A DNA stretch of 64,000 nt from Propionicimonas paludicola. GTDB lineage: Bacteria > Actinomycetota > Actinomycetes > Propionibacteriales > Propionibacteriaceae. The stretch lies in NCBI RefSeq assembly GCF_002563675.1, contig NZ_PDJC01000001.1:930001-994000 (forward strand), in the 5' to 3' direction. Below are positions 1-8,911 of this stretch, one piece after another. The position numbers and the translations under genes are program-made. Every line of letters starts with the position of its first letter. Within the stretch, counting starts at the first letter, position 1. The notes under the pieces are model-generated. The model saw only the letters and a program-made list of their open reading frames with translations, was not told the DNA's origin and searched no databases.

Positions 1-2
1 TG

Positions 3-737
3 ATGACCGTCCGGCTGAGCACCACAGGCACCGGCGGGCATGCGTCCGCGCCGTCCGGGCTGACCGCGGTCGGCCGGATCTCGCGGGCGGTGAACCGGCT
101 CAACCACAATCCGTTCCCGATCCGGCTGCCCAAGACCGTCCGGCAGTTGCTGGCCGCCATCGCCGAGCACGCTGAGCCGAAGTACGCCCGGCTCTACCGG
201 GCCGCGCTGACTGTCCCTGCGCTGACCAGCCGGTTGCTCACTTTGGCCGGCCCGGACGCCCGGGTGCTGGTCCAGACCAGCCTGGCCGCGACCATGCTGG
301 CCGGCGGCAGCAGCGCCAATGTGCTGCCATCACAGGCCTCGGCCACCCTGAACATCCGGGTGAACGTGGGGGAGAGCACCGCCGGGGTGCTGGCCCGGCT
401 GCGCCGAGTGATCGCCGACCGAGCGGTGAACGTCGAACTGATCGAGGGCGATGAGCCGACCCCGGAGTCCGGCTTCGATAACCCGGCCTGGCGACTCCTG
501 GCCAGTGCGGTCGAGGCCGGCTACCCGGGCGTCCCGGTGTTGCCCTACCTGACCACGGCCGCCACCGACGGACGGCACTGGCACCGGTTCACCCCGGACG
601 TCTACCGCTTCGCTCCGCTGCTGATGGACGCCGCCCAGCGGGGCAGCATCCACGGCACCAACGAACATGTCTCGATCGAGACCTTGCAGCGCGGAGAGCG
701 CTGCTACCGGGCACTGCTGAAAGGGCTACCCGCATGA
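3..737 (+). CDS. M20 family metallopeptidase, C-terminal part (5' end outside window)
   Basis: This is the C-terminal 244 residues of an M20-family zinc peptidase (carboxypeptidase/amidohydrolase type). The reading frame is open at the window edge and the first ATG is probably internal. The visible part covers the dimerisation (lid) domain, with a GTGGHASAP motif near residue 10 and SSANVLPSQASATLNIRV near residue 100. The end of the catalytic domain follows, including the IHGTNEHV motif whose His is normally the last metal ligand. The zinc ligands and catalytic acid of the N-terminal half lie outside the window. The stop overlaps the next start by 4 bases (ATGA), so it is probably cotranscribed with the MFS gene. 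The substrate cannot be inferred. Confidence 0.88.
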   Translation: MTVRLSTTGTGGHASAPSGLTAVGRISRAVNRLNHNPFPIRLPKTVRQLLAAIAEHAEPKYARLYRAALTVPALTSRLLTLAGPDARVLVQTSLAATMLAGGSSANVLPSQASATLNIRVNVGESTAGVLARLRRVIADRAVNVELIEGDEPTPESGFDNPAWRLLASAVEAGYPGVPVLPYLTTAATDGRHWHRFTPDVYRFAPLLMDAAQRGSIHGTNEHVSIETLQRGERCYRALLKGLPA

Positions 738-2191
738 GCACACCCACCCAGATCACCGACCCGGGCCGGGTGCGCTTCGGCACCCTGGGTGCCGTGGTCG
801 GCTTCCTGGTCTTCGTCGAGCTGACCAGCGGGGTGATCCAGGGCTTCTACACCCCGATGCTCACCGACATCGCCCGCTACTTCGGCGTCCCCGATGCCGA
901 TGTGAACTGGCTGGAAGGCGGCCAGATGATGGCCGCCGCCCTGATCATCCCGGCCTTCGCCAAGCTCGGCGACATGATCGGGCATCGCAAGATGCTGCTG
1001 ATCTCCACCGCAGTCACCGCCCTGGCCAGCATCGCCATGCCGCTGGCCGGCAACTTCTGGCTGTTCCTGGTGGCCTGGTCACTGCAGGGCTTCTACATCG
1101 TGTGGCTGCCCCTGGAGACCGCCCTGATCTACTCCCGGGCCCGTTCCACCGGTCATCCGGCCGCGCTCACCCGGCGGGCGGCCGGTCTGCTCGTCGGCGC
1201 CCTGGAGACCGGCGTGATCGTGGCCGCCCTGGCCGGTGGCCAGCTGGTCGGCGTGCTCGGCCTGCCCAGTGTGTTGTGGATTCCGGCCATCGCGGTGATC
1301 GCCTGCTTCTTCATCATCTGGTTCGGGGTCAAGGAGTCGCCCGAGCTGCACGGCGGACGCTTCGACACCGTCGGCCTGATCCTGGTGGCCATCGCCCTGC
1401 TCGGCTTCACCGGCGGCCTGTTCCTGTTGCGGGTTTACGGCCCCGGAAGCCTGTTGGCCTGGGTGGTCACCCTGGTCGGCCTGGTGCTGATGTGGCCGTT
1501 CATCGCCTGGGAGCTGCGCCAGGACGACCCGGTGGTGGACGTGCGGATGTTCACCAACCCGGCGCTGTGGCCGGTCTTCCTGACCGCCGGCCTGTTCGGA
1601 GTCAGCGTGCTGGGTGCCCAGGCGCCGCTGTCCACCTTCGCCCGAACCGATCCGACCATCTATCACTACGGCCTGGGCGCCAGTAGTGGGATGACGTCGA
1701 TCCTGATCGGGGTCTACGTGCTGATGCTGGCGGTCGGCGCGCTGCTGCTGCCACTGGTGACCAAGGTGGTCGCGCCCCGGGTCGCGCTGATCGGGGCCAG
1801 TGCCATGGTGGCCGTGGGCTACCTGCTGTTCCTGCCGTTCCACGCCAGCTTCGTCGAGACTCTGCTGAACATGGTGATCGCCGGGATCGGCTCCGGTGCC
1901 CTGGTGGCCGCCCTCCCGGCCGCTGCCGCGGCTGCCGCTCCGCCGACCCAGACCGGTGTGGCCACCGGCCTGACCAACTCGGTGAAGACGGTGGGTGGCG
2001 CGGTGGCGTCCGCGGTGTTCGGGATCGCGCTGGCTACTCATCCCGACGGCACGGCGGCCGGGACGGCCGGCTCGTTCAGCGGCTATCTGACCGTGTGGAC
2101 GGTGTGTGGCCTGACCGCATTGGCAGCAGCCATCGCGTTGGCCTTCGTCCCGAAGACGGCCTTCAGCGACCAGCCGAGTTCAGCGGAGTAG
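734..2191 (+). CDS. MFS transporter (DHA2-like, about 14 membrane segments)
   Basis: This is a 485-residue integral membrane protein of the major facilitator superfamily. Hydrophobic helices run through the whole length. A loop motif typical of MFS proteins (KLGDMIGHRKMLL, about residues 76-88) follows the second helix. The length and the extra central helices resemble the 14-TM drug:H+ antiporter (DHA2) group. The start overlaps the M20 peptidase stop by 4 bases, suggesting coupled translation and perhaps a shared substrate such as a peptide or amide. The 3' end overlaps the convergent HAD gene by 12 bases. The substrate is unknown. Confidence 0.88.
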   Translation: MSTPTQITDPGRVRFGTLGAVVGFLVFVELTSGVIQGFYTPMLTDIARYFGVPDADVNWLEGGQMMAAALIIPAFAKLGDMIGHRKMLLISTAVTALASIAMPLAGNFWLFLVAWSLQGFYIVWLPLETALIYSRARSTGHPAALTRRAAGLLVGALETGVIVAALAGGQLVGVLGLPSVLWIPAIAVIACFFIIWFGVKESPELHGGRFDTVGLILVAIALLGFTGGLFLLRVYGPGSLLAWVVTLVGLVLMWPFIAWELRQDDPVVDVRMFTNPALWPVFLTAGLFGVSVLGAQAPLSTFARTDPTIYHYGLGASSGMTSILIGVYVLMLAVGALLLPLVTKVVAPRVALIGASAMVAVGYLLFLPFHASFVETLLNMVIAGIGSGALVAALPAAAAAAAPPTQTGVATGLTNSVKTVGGAVASAVFGIALATHPDGTAAGTAGSFSGYLTVWTVCGLTALAAAIALAFVPKTAFSDQPSSAE

Positions 2192-2986
2192 CTCCAAGAT
2201 GGTGGCGCCGACCCCGTCGGCGTCGTTGCCGGGCACCGGGTGCAGCCCGGGCCGCTTGAGACTGGCGTGACAGTTGGCCACCACATAGCCGCGTCCGGCC
2301 CACTGCAGCATGTCCAGATCGTTGGGCATGTCACCGAAGGCAACCACGTCCTCTGCGGCGATCCCGAGTTCTGCGCACAGCAGAGCCAAGGTGCTGGCCT
2401 TGCTGATCCCGGTCGCGGTGAGCTCGATCATCCCGTAGGGATGGCTAGTGGCCGCGTGCGTGAGGGTGAGCCGCTCACCGACGATCGGGGCGGCCAGTTG
2501 GGTCATGGTGTCCGAGGCCAGCTCCGGGTGGAAGCCGAGCAGCTTGATCACCTTGCCCAGCGAACTGACCAGCTCCGGGAGGGTGCCCAAGTGGTGGCCG
2601 GGCTCGTTGCGTTGCCGCGAGGGCGAGTCGGGCTCACAGCCGAAGCCGGTGCCGGTCTCGAAGCCGAAGCTGATCCCCGGGATCACCGGACGCAGTTCCT
2701 CGGCCACCGCCAAGGCCACCTCGGCCGGCAGCGGGAACTCGTGAAGGACCTTGTGGGTGCCCAGTTCGACGACGGCGGCGCCGTTGCTCACGATCACCTG
2801 CGGGTGCGCAGAACTGAGCTGGTCGAGCACCCCCAGCCAGCGGCTGGGACGTCCGGTGGCCACCACGAACGGCACCCCGAGCTCGGCTGCTCGCAGCACC
2901 GCGGACGCGTTCAGCGGCGACACCTCGCTGCGCGAGTTCAAGAAGGTGCCGTCCAGGTCGGTGGCGATCAGCCGCGGCCGAGTCAT
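2180..2986 (-). CDS. HAD-superfamily phosphatase, Cof/YidA type
   Basis: This is a 268-residue HAD hydrolase of the Cof subfamily, which usually dephosphorylates sugar phosphates or similar small metabolites in the cytosol. Motif I is DLDGTFL (nucleophile Asp10, acid/base Asp12). Motif II is VVATGRP, and motif IV is the C-terminal AFGDMPNDLDML. The IIB-type cap lies between them. The frame stays open upstream to 3307, but the start at 2986 is preferred because motif I then sits at the usual distance from the N terminus and because this ATG overlaps the stop of the upstream membrane-protein gene by 4 bases (ATGA). Confidence 0.9.
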   Translation of the reverse strand: MTRPRLIATDLDGTFLNSRSEVSPLNASAVLRAAELGVPFVVATGRPSRWLGVLDQLSSAHPQVIVSNGAAVVELGTHKVLHEFPLPAEVALAVAEELRPVIPGISFGFETGTGFGCEPDSPSRQRNEPGHHLGTLPELVSSLGKVIKLLGFHPELASDTMTQLAAPIVGERLTLTHAATSHPYGMIELTATGISKASTLALLCAELGIAAEDVVAFGDMPNDLDMLQWAGRGYVVANCHASLKRPGLHPVPGNDADGVGATILELLR

Positions 2987-3822
2987 AGCCGTGAGTTCGG
3001 GCTCGGTGAGCCGGCCGAACCTGACGGCGAGCTTGCCCCCGGCGAGGGGGACGGGCTGGCCGAGGACGGCGAAGAGCTGCTCGGCGACGGTGACGGGCTG
3101 GGCGACGCACTGGACGACACGGTCACGGTGGCGTTCGGCGACCCGGTGGTCGGCACCGGAGGCCGCGGGGCCTGCGTCGGTGCCTGTTGGAAGAGCAGGA
3201 TGGCGATCAGGACCGCCAGTGCGCACAGCAGGATCATCAGCAGCCAGGAGGCCAGGATCGATCCCCAGCCGGCCCGATCGTGGCGGCCCGGCCAGGGCAG
3301 CGGCCACAGCTTGGCGATCCCCGGACGCACCTGGTCGATCCAGTGCAGCCGGTAGTCCGGGCCGGTCGGACGGCCTTGGGCAGCCACCCCGATCAGGGCC
3401 ACGTCGTCCAGAATCCGCTGAGCCTCGGCTACCGAAGCCGCGCTGGCGTCATAGGCCAGAGCCACCCAGGGGGTGTCCGGCAGCTCGTCGCCGACCGCCG
3501 GGTCGTCGGTGTCCGGACGGAACCGGACGGCCAGACGTCCGTCGTCCTGACCGTGACCGCCGCGGGCCAACACGGTGTCGATGTGCAGCTGATTGATCAG
3601 TCCGGCGAACCGATCCCGGGCCGCGGCATCGCCGGCGGCACCCTCGGACAGCAGGATCACGATGGCTGAGGTGTTCACCGGGTCATGGCCCAGGTAGGCC
3701 ACACCGGAGGCGGCCGCGGTCAGCCGGGCGTCGATCCAGTAGTCGCCGACCTTCGGCGGATCGGAGGCGAGCAACGGAAACGGCCGCGCGGCAGGCTGGC
3801 CGTCCGGGGTCGGTGTGCTCAT
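2983..3822 (-). CDS. Single-pass membrane protein with degenerate kinase N-lobe-like domain and Ser/Pro-rich tail
   Basis: This is a 279-residue protein of unknown function. Residues about 20-75 read like the N-lobe of a Hanks-type Ser/Thr kinase (a VGDYWIDARL start, SGVAYLGHD in place of the glycine-rich loop, and an AARDRF segment). The glycines of the loop and the ATP-binding Lys are missing and no C-lobe follows, so it can only be a pseudokinase-like domain. A strong membrane segment (SWLLMILLCALAVLIAILLF) lies near residues 193-212. About 60 residues of Ser/Pro/Gly-rich low complexity follow and are probably extracellular. ATG 3822 (MSTPTPDG) is favoured over upstream starts. It is coupled to the HAD gene and lies divergent from the MoxR operon. 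Confidence 0.7.
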   Translation of the reverse strand: MSTPTPDGQPAARPFPLLASDPPKVGDYWIDARLTAAASGVAYLGHDPVNTSAIVILLSEGAAGDAAARDRFAGLINQLHIDTVLARGGHGQDDGRLAVRFRPDTDDPAVGDELPDTPWVALAYDASAASVAEAQRILDDVALIGVAAQGRPTGPDYRLHWIDQVRPGIAKLWPLPWPGRHDRAGWGSILASWLLMILLCALAVLIAILLFQQAPTQAPRPPVPTTGSPNATVTVSSSASPSPSPSPSSSSPSSASPSPSPGASSPSGSAGSPSPNSRL

Positions 3823-3980
3823 CTCGTCCAATCGGGCTCGGGAACCGAGGTGAACCCATTGTGCCGCACCTGCGCAGGCCCGCATCCGGCCGCCTGGTTC
3901 GGTCACAGGTTGCGGCTACCACCAGCCGGTATCGTTGACCGGGTCTGGAAGGCCAGACGGAACCCAGCGGGAGATCACCT

Positions 3981-5087
3981 GTGAGTAGTGAGAACGAACC
4001 CACCACGGCATCCCAGCCCGGTACCCCGGAGCAGCCGGTGGCCTCAGCGCCTCCGGCCCCGGCCAAGACCGACGCCGCCAAGGCGTCCAAGGTGCTCGGT
4101 GAGGCGATCGCCCAGGTGCAGCGGGTCATCGTCGGCCAGGAGCACATGGTCGAGCAGCTGATGGTCGCGCTGTTGGCCAAGGGGCACTGCCTGCTGGAAG
4201 GCGTCCCCGGGGTGGCCAAGACGCTGGCCGTACGCAGCTTCGCCACCGTGGTCGGCGGCCAGTTCGCCCGGATCCAGTTCACTCCCGACCTGGTGCCCTC
4301 CGACATCGTCGGCACCCGGATCTACTCCGCCCGCGAGGAGAAGTTCGACATCGCGCTGGGCCCGGTGTTCGTGAACTTCGTGCTGGCCGACGAGATCAAC
4401 CGCGCTCCGGCCAAGGTGCAGTCGGCCATGCTCGAGCTGATGGCCGAGCAGCAGGTCTCGATCGGCGGCCACACCTACCCGGTGCCGCAGCCGTTCATCG
4501 TGATCGCCACCCAGAACCCGATCGAGTCCGAGGGCGTCTACCCGCTGCCCGAGGCGCAGCGGGACCGCTTCCTGCTGAAGGTGGACGTGCCCTACCCGCG
4601 CGGCAACGAGGAGTTCGAGATCCTGCGCCGGATGAGCGTCAAGCCGCCCACGGCCAACCCGGTGCTCGATCCGGAACTAGTCGCCGAGTTGCAGGAGTTG
4701 GCCTCCAACGTCTTCGTGCACAACCTAGTGGCCGAGTACATCGTCCGGCTGGTGCTGGCCACCCGGACCCCGGACGAGTTCGGGATGCCCGACCTGGTCA
4801 ACGTGATTCAGATCGGCTGCAGCCCCCGAGCTACCCTCGGCCTGGTGGCCGCAGCTCGGGCGCTGGCCTTGATCCACGGACGCGACTACGTGCTGCCCAC
4901 CGATGTTCAGGCCGTCGCCAAGGACGTGATGAGCCACCGGCTGGTGCTCGGCTTCGACGCCCTGGCCGACAACATCACTCCGGCCCAGGTGATCGAGCGG
5001 ATCATCGCCATGGTGCCGCCGCCCACCCCGGTGTGGAACAACCAGCAGCGTTCCGCCCAGCCCGCTACCGTCCCCGGCCAGGGCTGA
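3981..5087 (+). CDS. MoxR-family AAA+ ATPase
   Basis: This is a 368-residue AAA+ ATPase of the MoxR group (AAA_3), chaperone-like ATPases that act with von Willebrand factor A proteins. Walker A is GVPGVAKT (about residue 78), Walker B is FVLADEINRAP, sensor 1 is the IATQNPIE motif, and the Arg-finger motif is LPEAQRDRF. A Pro/Ala-rich N-terminal extension of about 35 residues precedes the ATPase domain. It starts with GTG and is the first gene of a four-gene operon with DUF58 and two VWA membrane proteins, a layout common across bacteria and linked to envelope or stress functions. The actual target is unknown. Confidence 0.93.
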   Translation: MSSENEPTTASQPGTPEQPVASAPPAPAKTDAAKASKVLGEAIAQVQRVIVGQEHMVEQLMVALLAKGHCLLEGVPGVAKTLAVRSFATVVGGQFARIQFTPDLVPSDIVGTRIYSAREEKFDIALGPVFVNFVLADEINRAPAKVQSAMLELMAEQQVSIGGHTYPVPQPFIVIATQNPIESEGVYPLPEAQRDRFLLKVDVPYPRGNEEFEILRRMSVKPPTANPVLDPELVAELQELASNVFVHNLVAEYIVRLVLATRTPDEFGMPDLVNVIQIGCSPRATLGLVAAARALALIHGRDYVLPTDVQAVAKDVMSHRLVLGFDALADNITPAQVIERIIAMVPPPTPVWNNQQRSAQPATVPGQG

Positions 5088-5093
5088 TCGCCG

Positions 5094-6143
5094 GTGAGTG
5101 TGTCGCCCGGCTTCGCGCCTCCACCGCCCGAGCTCGGCGCGGTGCGATCGGTGCTGGCCGAGCCGACCACCGCCACCATCCCGCTGAACAAGCTGGCCCC
5201 TGAGGCCGCGCTGCGTCGCCTGGAGCTGACCATCGTCCGCCGGCTGGAGGGCTTCCTGCACGGCGATCACCAGGGGTTGCTGCCCGGGCCGGGCTCGGAA
5301 GCCAGCGACGCCCGCGAGTACGTCCCCGGGCAGGACGACGTCCGCAAGATCGACTGGGCCGTGACCGCCCGGACCACCGTCCCGTACGTCCGCGACACCG
5401 TGGCCGACCGGGAGCTGGAGATCTGGGCGCTCCTGGACGTCACCCCGAGCATGAACTGGGGTACCGAGGGCGTCACCAAGCGCGACCTCGGGATCGCCGC
5501 CGTGGCCACCATCGGCTTCCTCTCCCAGAAGATGGGGGACCGGTTCGGTGGGCTGATCATGCGTCCGGATTCGATGAAGCGGCTGCCGGCCCAATCCGGA
5601 CGGACGGCGCTGTACGCGCTGCTGCGCCGGATGCTCACCGAGCCGATCGTCTCCGACCACACCACCGGCCCGTTCTCGCTGGCTGCCGGGATCGAGCGGC
5701 TGCGCCGCACCGAGCGCCGGCGCGGCCTGCGGCTGATCGTCTCGGACTTCCTCACTCCCGGTGACTTCGAGTTGGACCCCAACGTGGAGCCGGAGTGGGA
5801 ACGTCCGCTGCGCCGGCTGGCGGTCCGCAACCAGGTGCTGGCCGTCGAGGTGGTGGACCGGCACGAGGTCGAGTTCGCCGACGTCGGCGACCTGTTGATC
5901 CGTGACCCGGAGACCAGCTTCGAGCGCTATGTGAACACCTCCGATCCGGCCGCCCGGGAACGGATGGACGCCGCGTCAGCCGCCCAGCGCGAGCGGATCC
6001 GGGTGGCCCTGCGCCGGGCCGGTGCCGCGCACATCCAGCTGCGCACCGACTCGGACTGGGTGCACGACATCGCCCGGTTCGTGATGGCCTACCGGCGCAC
6101 GGCCGTGATGCTGCATCAGCCGCCGAGCGGAGTGAGCCGCTGA
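5094..6143 (+). CDS. DUF58 domain protein
   Basis: This 349-residue protein carries a DUF58 domain, with the family signature PGPGSEASDAREYVPGQDDVRKIDW near residues 60-85. A VWA-like fold follows (WALLDVTPSMNWG), with a partial metal-site DxTxS pattern. No membrane segment is visible. It lies 6 bases after the MoxR ATPase gene and overlaps the following VWA gene by 1 base (TGATG), so the three are almost certainly translated together. In such operons DUF58 proteins are thought to be partners of the MoxR ATPase. It starts with GTG. Confidence 0.9.
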   Translation: MSVSPGFAPPPPELGAVRSVLAEPTTATIPLNKLAPEAALRRLELTIVRRLEGFLHGDHQGLLPGPGSEASDAREYVPGQDDVRKIDWAVTARTTVPYVRDTVADRELEIWALLDVTPSMNWGTEGVTKRDLGIAAVATIGFLSQKMGDRFGGLIMRPDSMKRLPAQSGRTALYALLRRMLTEPIVSDHTTGPFSLAAGIERLRRTERRRGLRLIVSDFLTPGDFELDPNVEPEWERPLRRLAVRNQVLAVEVVDRHEVEFADVGDLLIRDPETSFERYVNTSDPAARERMDAASAAQRERIRVALRRAGAAHIQLRTDSDWVHDIARFVMAYRRTAVMLHQPPSGVSR

Positions 6144-7108
6144 TGTTCTCCTGGCCGACCTTCCTCAACCCCGAACGGCTGTGGATCCTGATCCTGGTTC
6201 CGCTGCTGATCGTGGCCTACCTGGTGATCCTGCGGCTGAAGAAGCGGGTCGGGATGCGGTTCACCAACACCTCGCTGCTGGCCCAGGTGATGCCGCGGCA
6301 GTCCCAGTGGCGTCGCCACCTGGCGGTCGCGTTGTCGCTGCTCAGCCTGATCGCGTTGAGCCTGGCCTGGGCCCGTCCCAATGGCATCGAGATGGTGCCG
6401 CGGGAACGCGCCACGGTCGTCCTGGTGATCGACATCTCGCAGTCGATGGCGGCCACCGACATCAAGCCGAGTCGGCTGGAAGCGGCCAAGCAGGCAGCCC
6501 TGGAGTTCGCCAACGATCTTCCGGCCAAGTACAACCTGTCCCTGGTGAGCCTGTCGGGTAACCCGTCGGTGCGGCTGCCACCGACCACCGACCGGACCCA
6601 GGCCCGGCTGGCGATCCAGAGCCTGAAGGTGCAGGACTCGACCGCCATCGGTGAGGCCGTGTACGTGAGCCTGGACGCCCTGAAGATGGCCCCGGCCGGC
6701 CCGGACGGGGACAAGCGCCCGGCGCCGGGCGCGATCGTCCTGCTGTCCGACGGCCAGAACACGGCCGGCCGCTCTCCGGTGCAGTCGGCCTTCGCGGCCA
6801 AGCAGGCCGGGGTGCCGATCTACACGATCGCCTACGGCACCGCCAACGGCCACGTCGACTTGGACGGGGTCCGGCAGTCGGTGCCGCCGGATCCGCAGGC
6901 GCTCGCCGAGCTGGCCAGAGACTCCGGCGGCCGCACCTACAGCGCCGAGGACCTCGGCCAGCTGAGCCGGGTCTATGACAACATCCGCAGCGAGGTCGGC
7001 CAGACGCCGACCAAGAAGGAGACCACCGCGATCTGGGCCGGCTACGGCCTGGCCTTCGCCGTGGTGGCCGCTCTGGCTGCCGTTTCCTTGGGGGCGAGAT
7101 GGCCCTGA
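6143..7108 (+). CDS. VWA-domain membrane protein (BatA-like), first copy
   Basis: This is a 321-residue BatA/BatB-type protein. An N-terminal helix (about residues 12-32) and a second near 54-72 anchor a von Willebrand factor A domain, and a third helix lies at the C terminus. The MIDAS metal site is visible as DISQSMAATD near residue 97, with LLSDGQNT as the later acidic element. It is a tandem paralogue of the next gene and belongs to the MoxR-DUF58 operon. It overlaps the next gene by 10 bases. It probably works at the membrane as a partner of the MoxR ATPase. Confidence 0.9.
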   Translation: MFSWPTFLNPERLWILILVPLLIVAYLVILRLKKRVGMRFTNTSLLAQVMPRQSQWRRHLAVALSLLSLIALSLAWARPNGIEMVPRERATVVLVIDISQSMAATDIKPSRLEAAKQAALEFANDLPAKYNLSLVSLSGNPSVRLPPTTDRTQARLAIQSLKVQDSTAIGEAVYVSLDALKMAPAGPDGDKRPAPGAIVLLSDGQNTAGRSPVQSAFAAKQAGVPIYTIAYGTANGHVDLDGVRQSVPPDPQALAELARDSGGRTYSAEDLGQLSRVYDNIRSEVGQTPTKKETTAIWAGYGLAFAVVAALAAVSLGARWP

Positions 7109-8067
7109 TCCCGACCGAGTTCATGCGTCCCGATCGGCTGTGGTGGCTGCTGATCATCCCCATCCTGGTGGCGCTGTACGTGTTCCTTTTGTGGTGGCGC
7201 CGCTCCCGGTCCAAGGCGCATGCCATCACCAACCTGGACCGAGTGCTGCCCAAGCAGCAGGCCTGGAAGCGGCACGTGGCCGTCGGCCTGGCCATCTTGG
7301 CGCTGGGGGCGCTGAACATCGCCTTCGCCCAACCCAAGGCCGAGGTGGACGTGCCCAGAGACCGGGCCACCATCGTGCTCACCTTGGACGTGTCGCTGTC
7401 GATGCAGGCAACCGATGTGGCCCCGAACCGGTTGGATGCGGCGAAGGCGGCAGCCAAGGAGTTCCTCCAGCTGCTCCCGGTCGGCTTCAACGTGTCGCTG
7501 GTCCGCTTCGCCGGCACGGCGGCCGTGGTGGTGCCGCCGACCAGCGATCGGGGAGTGGTGGCGGCAGCCATCGACTCACTGCAGGTGGCCCCGTACACCG
7601 CGATCGGCGAGGGGATCTACTCCTCCCTGGACGCCATCGCCCAGGCGCCGCCGGATCCCAACGACCCGGAGGCCACTGCACCGGGCGCGATCGTCCTGCT
7701 CAGCGACGGCTTCACCAACATCGGACGAGACTCCGCCGATGCCGCCCGGGAGTCCAAGACCAAGAACATCCCCATCTACACGATCGCCTACGGCACCGCG
7801 GGTGGCTACCTGATCGGCGACGGCGGACAGCGGGAGCCGGTCCCGGTGAATCACGCCGAGCTGTCCCAGGTGGCCCGGCTGTCCGGTGGCAAGAAATTCT
7901 CGGCCGGCTCGTCGGAGGAGCTGCGGCAGGTGTACGCCTCGATCGCACGTTCGGTCGGCTACGTGAAGGCCGACCAGGAGGTCACCGAGACCTACGCCGG
8001 CTATGCGGTCGGCTTCGCTGCGCTGGCCGTGCTGGCCATGATGTCGCTGGCCGCCCGCTGGCCCTGA
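7099..8067 (+). CDS. VWA-domain membrane protein (BatA-like), second copy
   Basis: This 322-residue protein has the same architecture as its upstream neighbour: two N-terminal helices, a VWA domain with MIDAS DVSLSMQATD near residue 97, LLSDGFTN, and a C-terminal helix ending in the same ARWP residues. The pair is an old tandem duplication, with clear but only moderate identity between the copies. It is the last gene of the MoxR operon; the convergent YggS-type gene ends 4 bases beyond its stop. The function is inferred only from the operon type. Confidence 0.9.
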   Translation: MALIPTEFMRPDRLWWLLIIPILVALYVFLLWWRRSRSKAHAITNLDRVLPKQQAWKRHVAVGLAILALGALNIAFAQPKAEVDVPRDRATIVLTLDVSLSMQATDVAPNRLDAAKAAAKEFLQLLPVGFNVSLVRFAGTAAVVVPPTSDRGVVAAAIDSLQVAPYTAIGEGIYSSLDAIAQAPPDPNDPEATAPGAIVLLSDGFTNIGRDSADAARESKTKNIPIYTIAYGTAGGYLIGDGGQREPVPVNHAELSQVARLSGGKKFSAGSSEELRQVYASIARSVGYVKADQEVTETYAGYAVGFAALAVLAMMSLAARWP

Positions 8068-8071
8068 TCGG

Positions 8072-8782
8072 TCAGCCGACAGCCGGATAGCTGCGCTGGC
8101 CGAAGATGGCCGTCCCCACCCGGACCACGGTGGCGCCATGCTGGATGGCCAGTTCGAAGTCTCCGGACATCCCCATCGACAACTCGTCGTAGCTTTGGCC
8201 TTCGATCCCCTGATCGCGCAGTTGCGCCTGCACCTGCTGCATCCGGACGAAGCAGGCCCGCACCTGATCCTCGATCGGCGAGGGCAGCGCCAGGGTCATC
8301 AGGCCCCGCACCCGCAGCGCATCGAAGCTGGTCAGGGCGGCCGCGAAGGCGGGAACCTGTTCCGGCGGCAGCCCGAACTTGGAGTCCTCGGCGGAGGAGT
8401 TCACCTGGATCAGGACGTCCAGCTGGCGTCCCTCGGCCTGGAGGCGGCGATCCAGCTCTGCGGCCAGCGCCAGTGAGTCCAGCGCCTGGAACTCACTGGC
8501 GAAGCGAGCGACCAGCTTGGCCTTGTTCGACTGCAGGTGGCCGATCATCACCCACTCCAGGTCGGCGAGCTGGGCCAGCTCTGCGGCCTTGGCCTCGGCC
8601 TCCTGGGCCTTGTTCTCGCCGAACCGCCGGTAGCCGGCCGCGTGGGCGGCCAGTACGTCCGAGGCCGGCCGGGTCTTGGAGACCGGCAGCAAAGCCACCG
8701 ACTCGGGGGCCCGTCCGGCGTTGTGGCAGGCCACCGAGATCCGGGCCCGCACCGTTGCCAGGTTCGCCGCGATCTGGGTCAT
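8072..8782 (-). CDS. YggS/PLPBP family pyridoxal-phosphate homeostasis protein
   Basis: This is a 236-residue single-domain PLP-binding protein of the YggS/PROSC family, which resembles the N-terminal barrel of alanine racemase and controls free PLP levels in the cytosol. The Schiff-base Lys is in LLPVSKTRP (Lys36). Other family motifs are FGENKAQE, WVMIGHLQSNKAK, the phosphate-binding LSMGMSGDFELAI, and VRVGTAIFG at the end. ATG 8782 gives the normal family length; the frame stays open to 8866. In many actinobacteria this gene sits beside ftsZ and sepF, but here it stands alone. Confidence 0.92.
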   Translation of the reverse strand: MTQIAANLATVRARISVACHNAGRAPESVALLPVSKTRPASDVLAAHAAGYRRFGENKAQEAEAKAAELAQLADLEWVMIGHLQSNKAKLVARFASEFQALDSLALAAELDRRLQAEGRQLDVLIQVNSSAEDSKFGLPPEQVPAFAAALTSFDALRVRGLMTLALPSPIEDQVRACFVRMQQVQAQLRDQGIEGQSYDELSMGMSGDFELAIQHGATVVRVGTAIFGQRSYPAVG

Positions 8783-8911
8783 ATCCCTAGCTAACCAGAC
8801 TTGCTCAGCCCGCACCTGCTGGTCTTCGTTGGTGGCCGGGTGCACAATGGCGATGACTCCCGACATGGCTGAGGTTGCTGGGGAAGGTAAATCTCAGCGA
8901 TCGGGGATCAG

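Noticed and set aside
1079-2041. 320-codon minus-strand open frame within the MFS gene
   Set aside because: It is a shadow of the membrane protein, with extreme Gln/His/Gly content.
3000-3130. Tandem repeat or CRISPR-like pattern near 3.0-3.1 kb
   Set aside because: It is the low-complexity Ser/Pro coding tail of the pseudokinase-like gene, with no regular units or spacers.
7099-8067. The second VWA gene as a recent duplication or assembly error
   Set aside because: The two VWA copies differ throughout and both keep intact motifs, so this is an old functional duplication.
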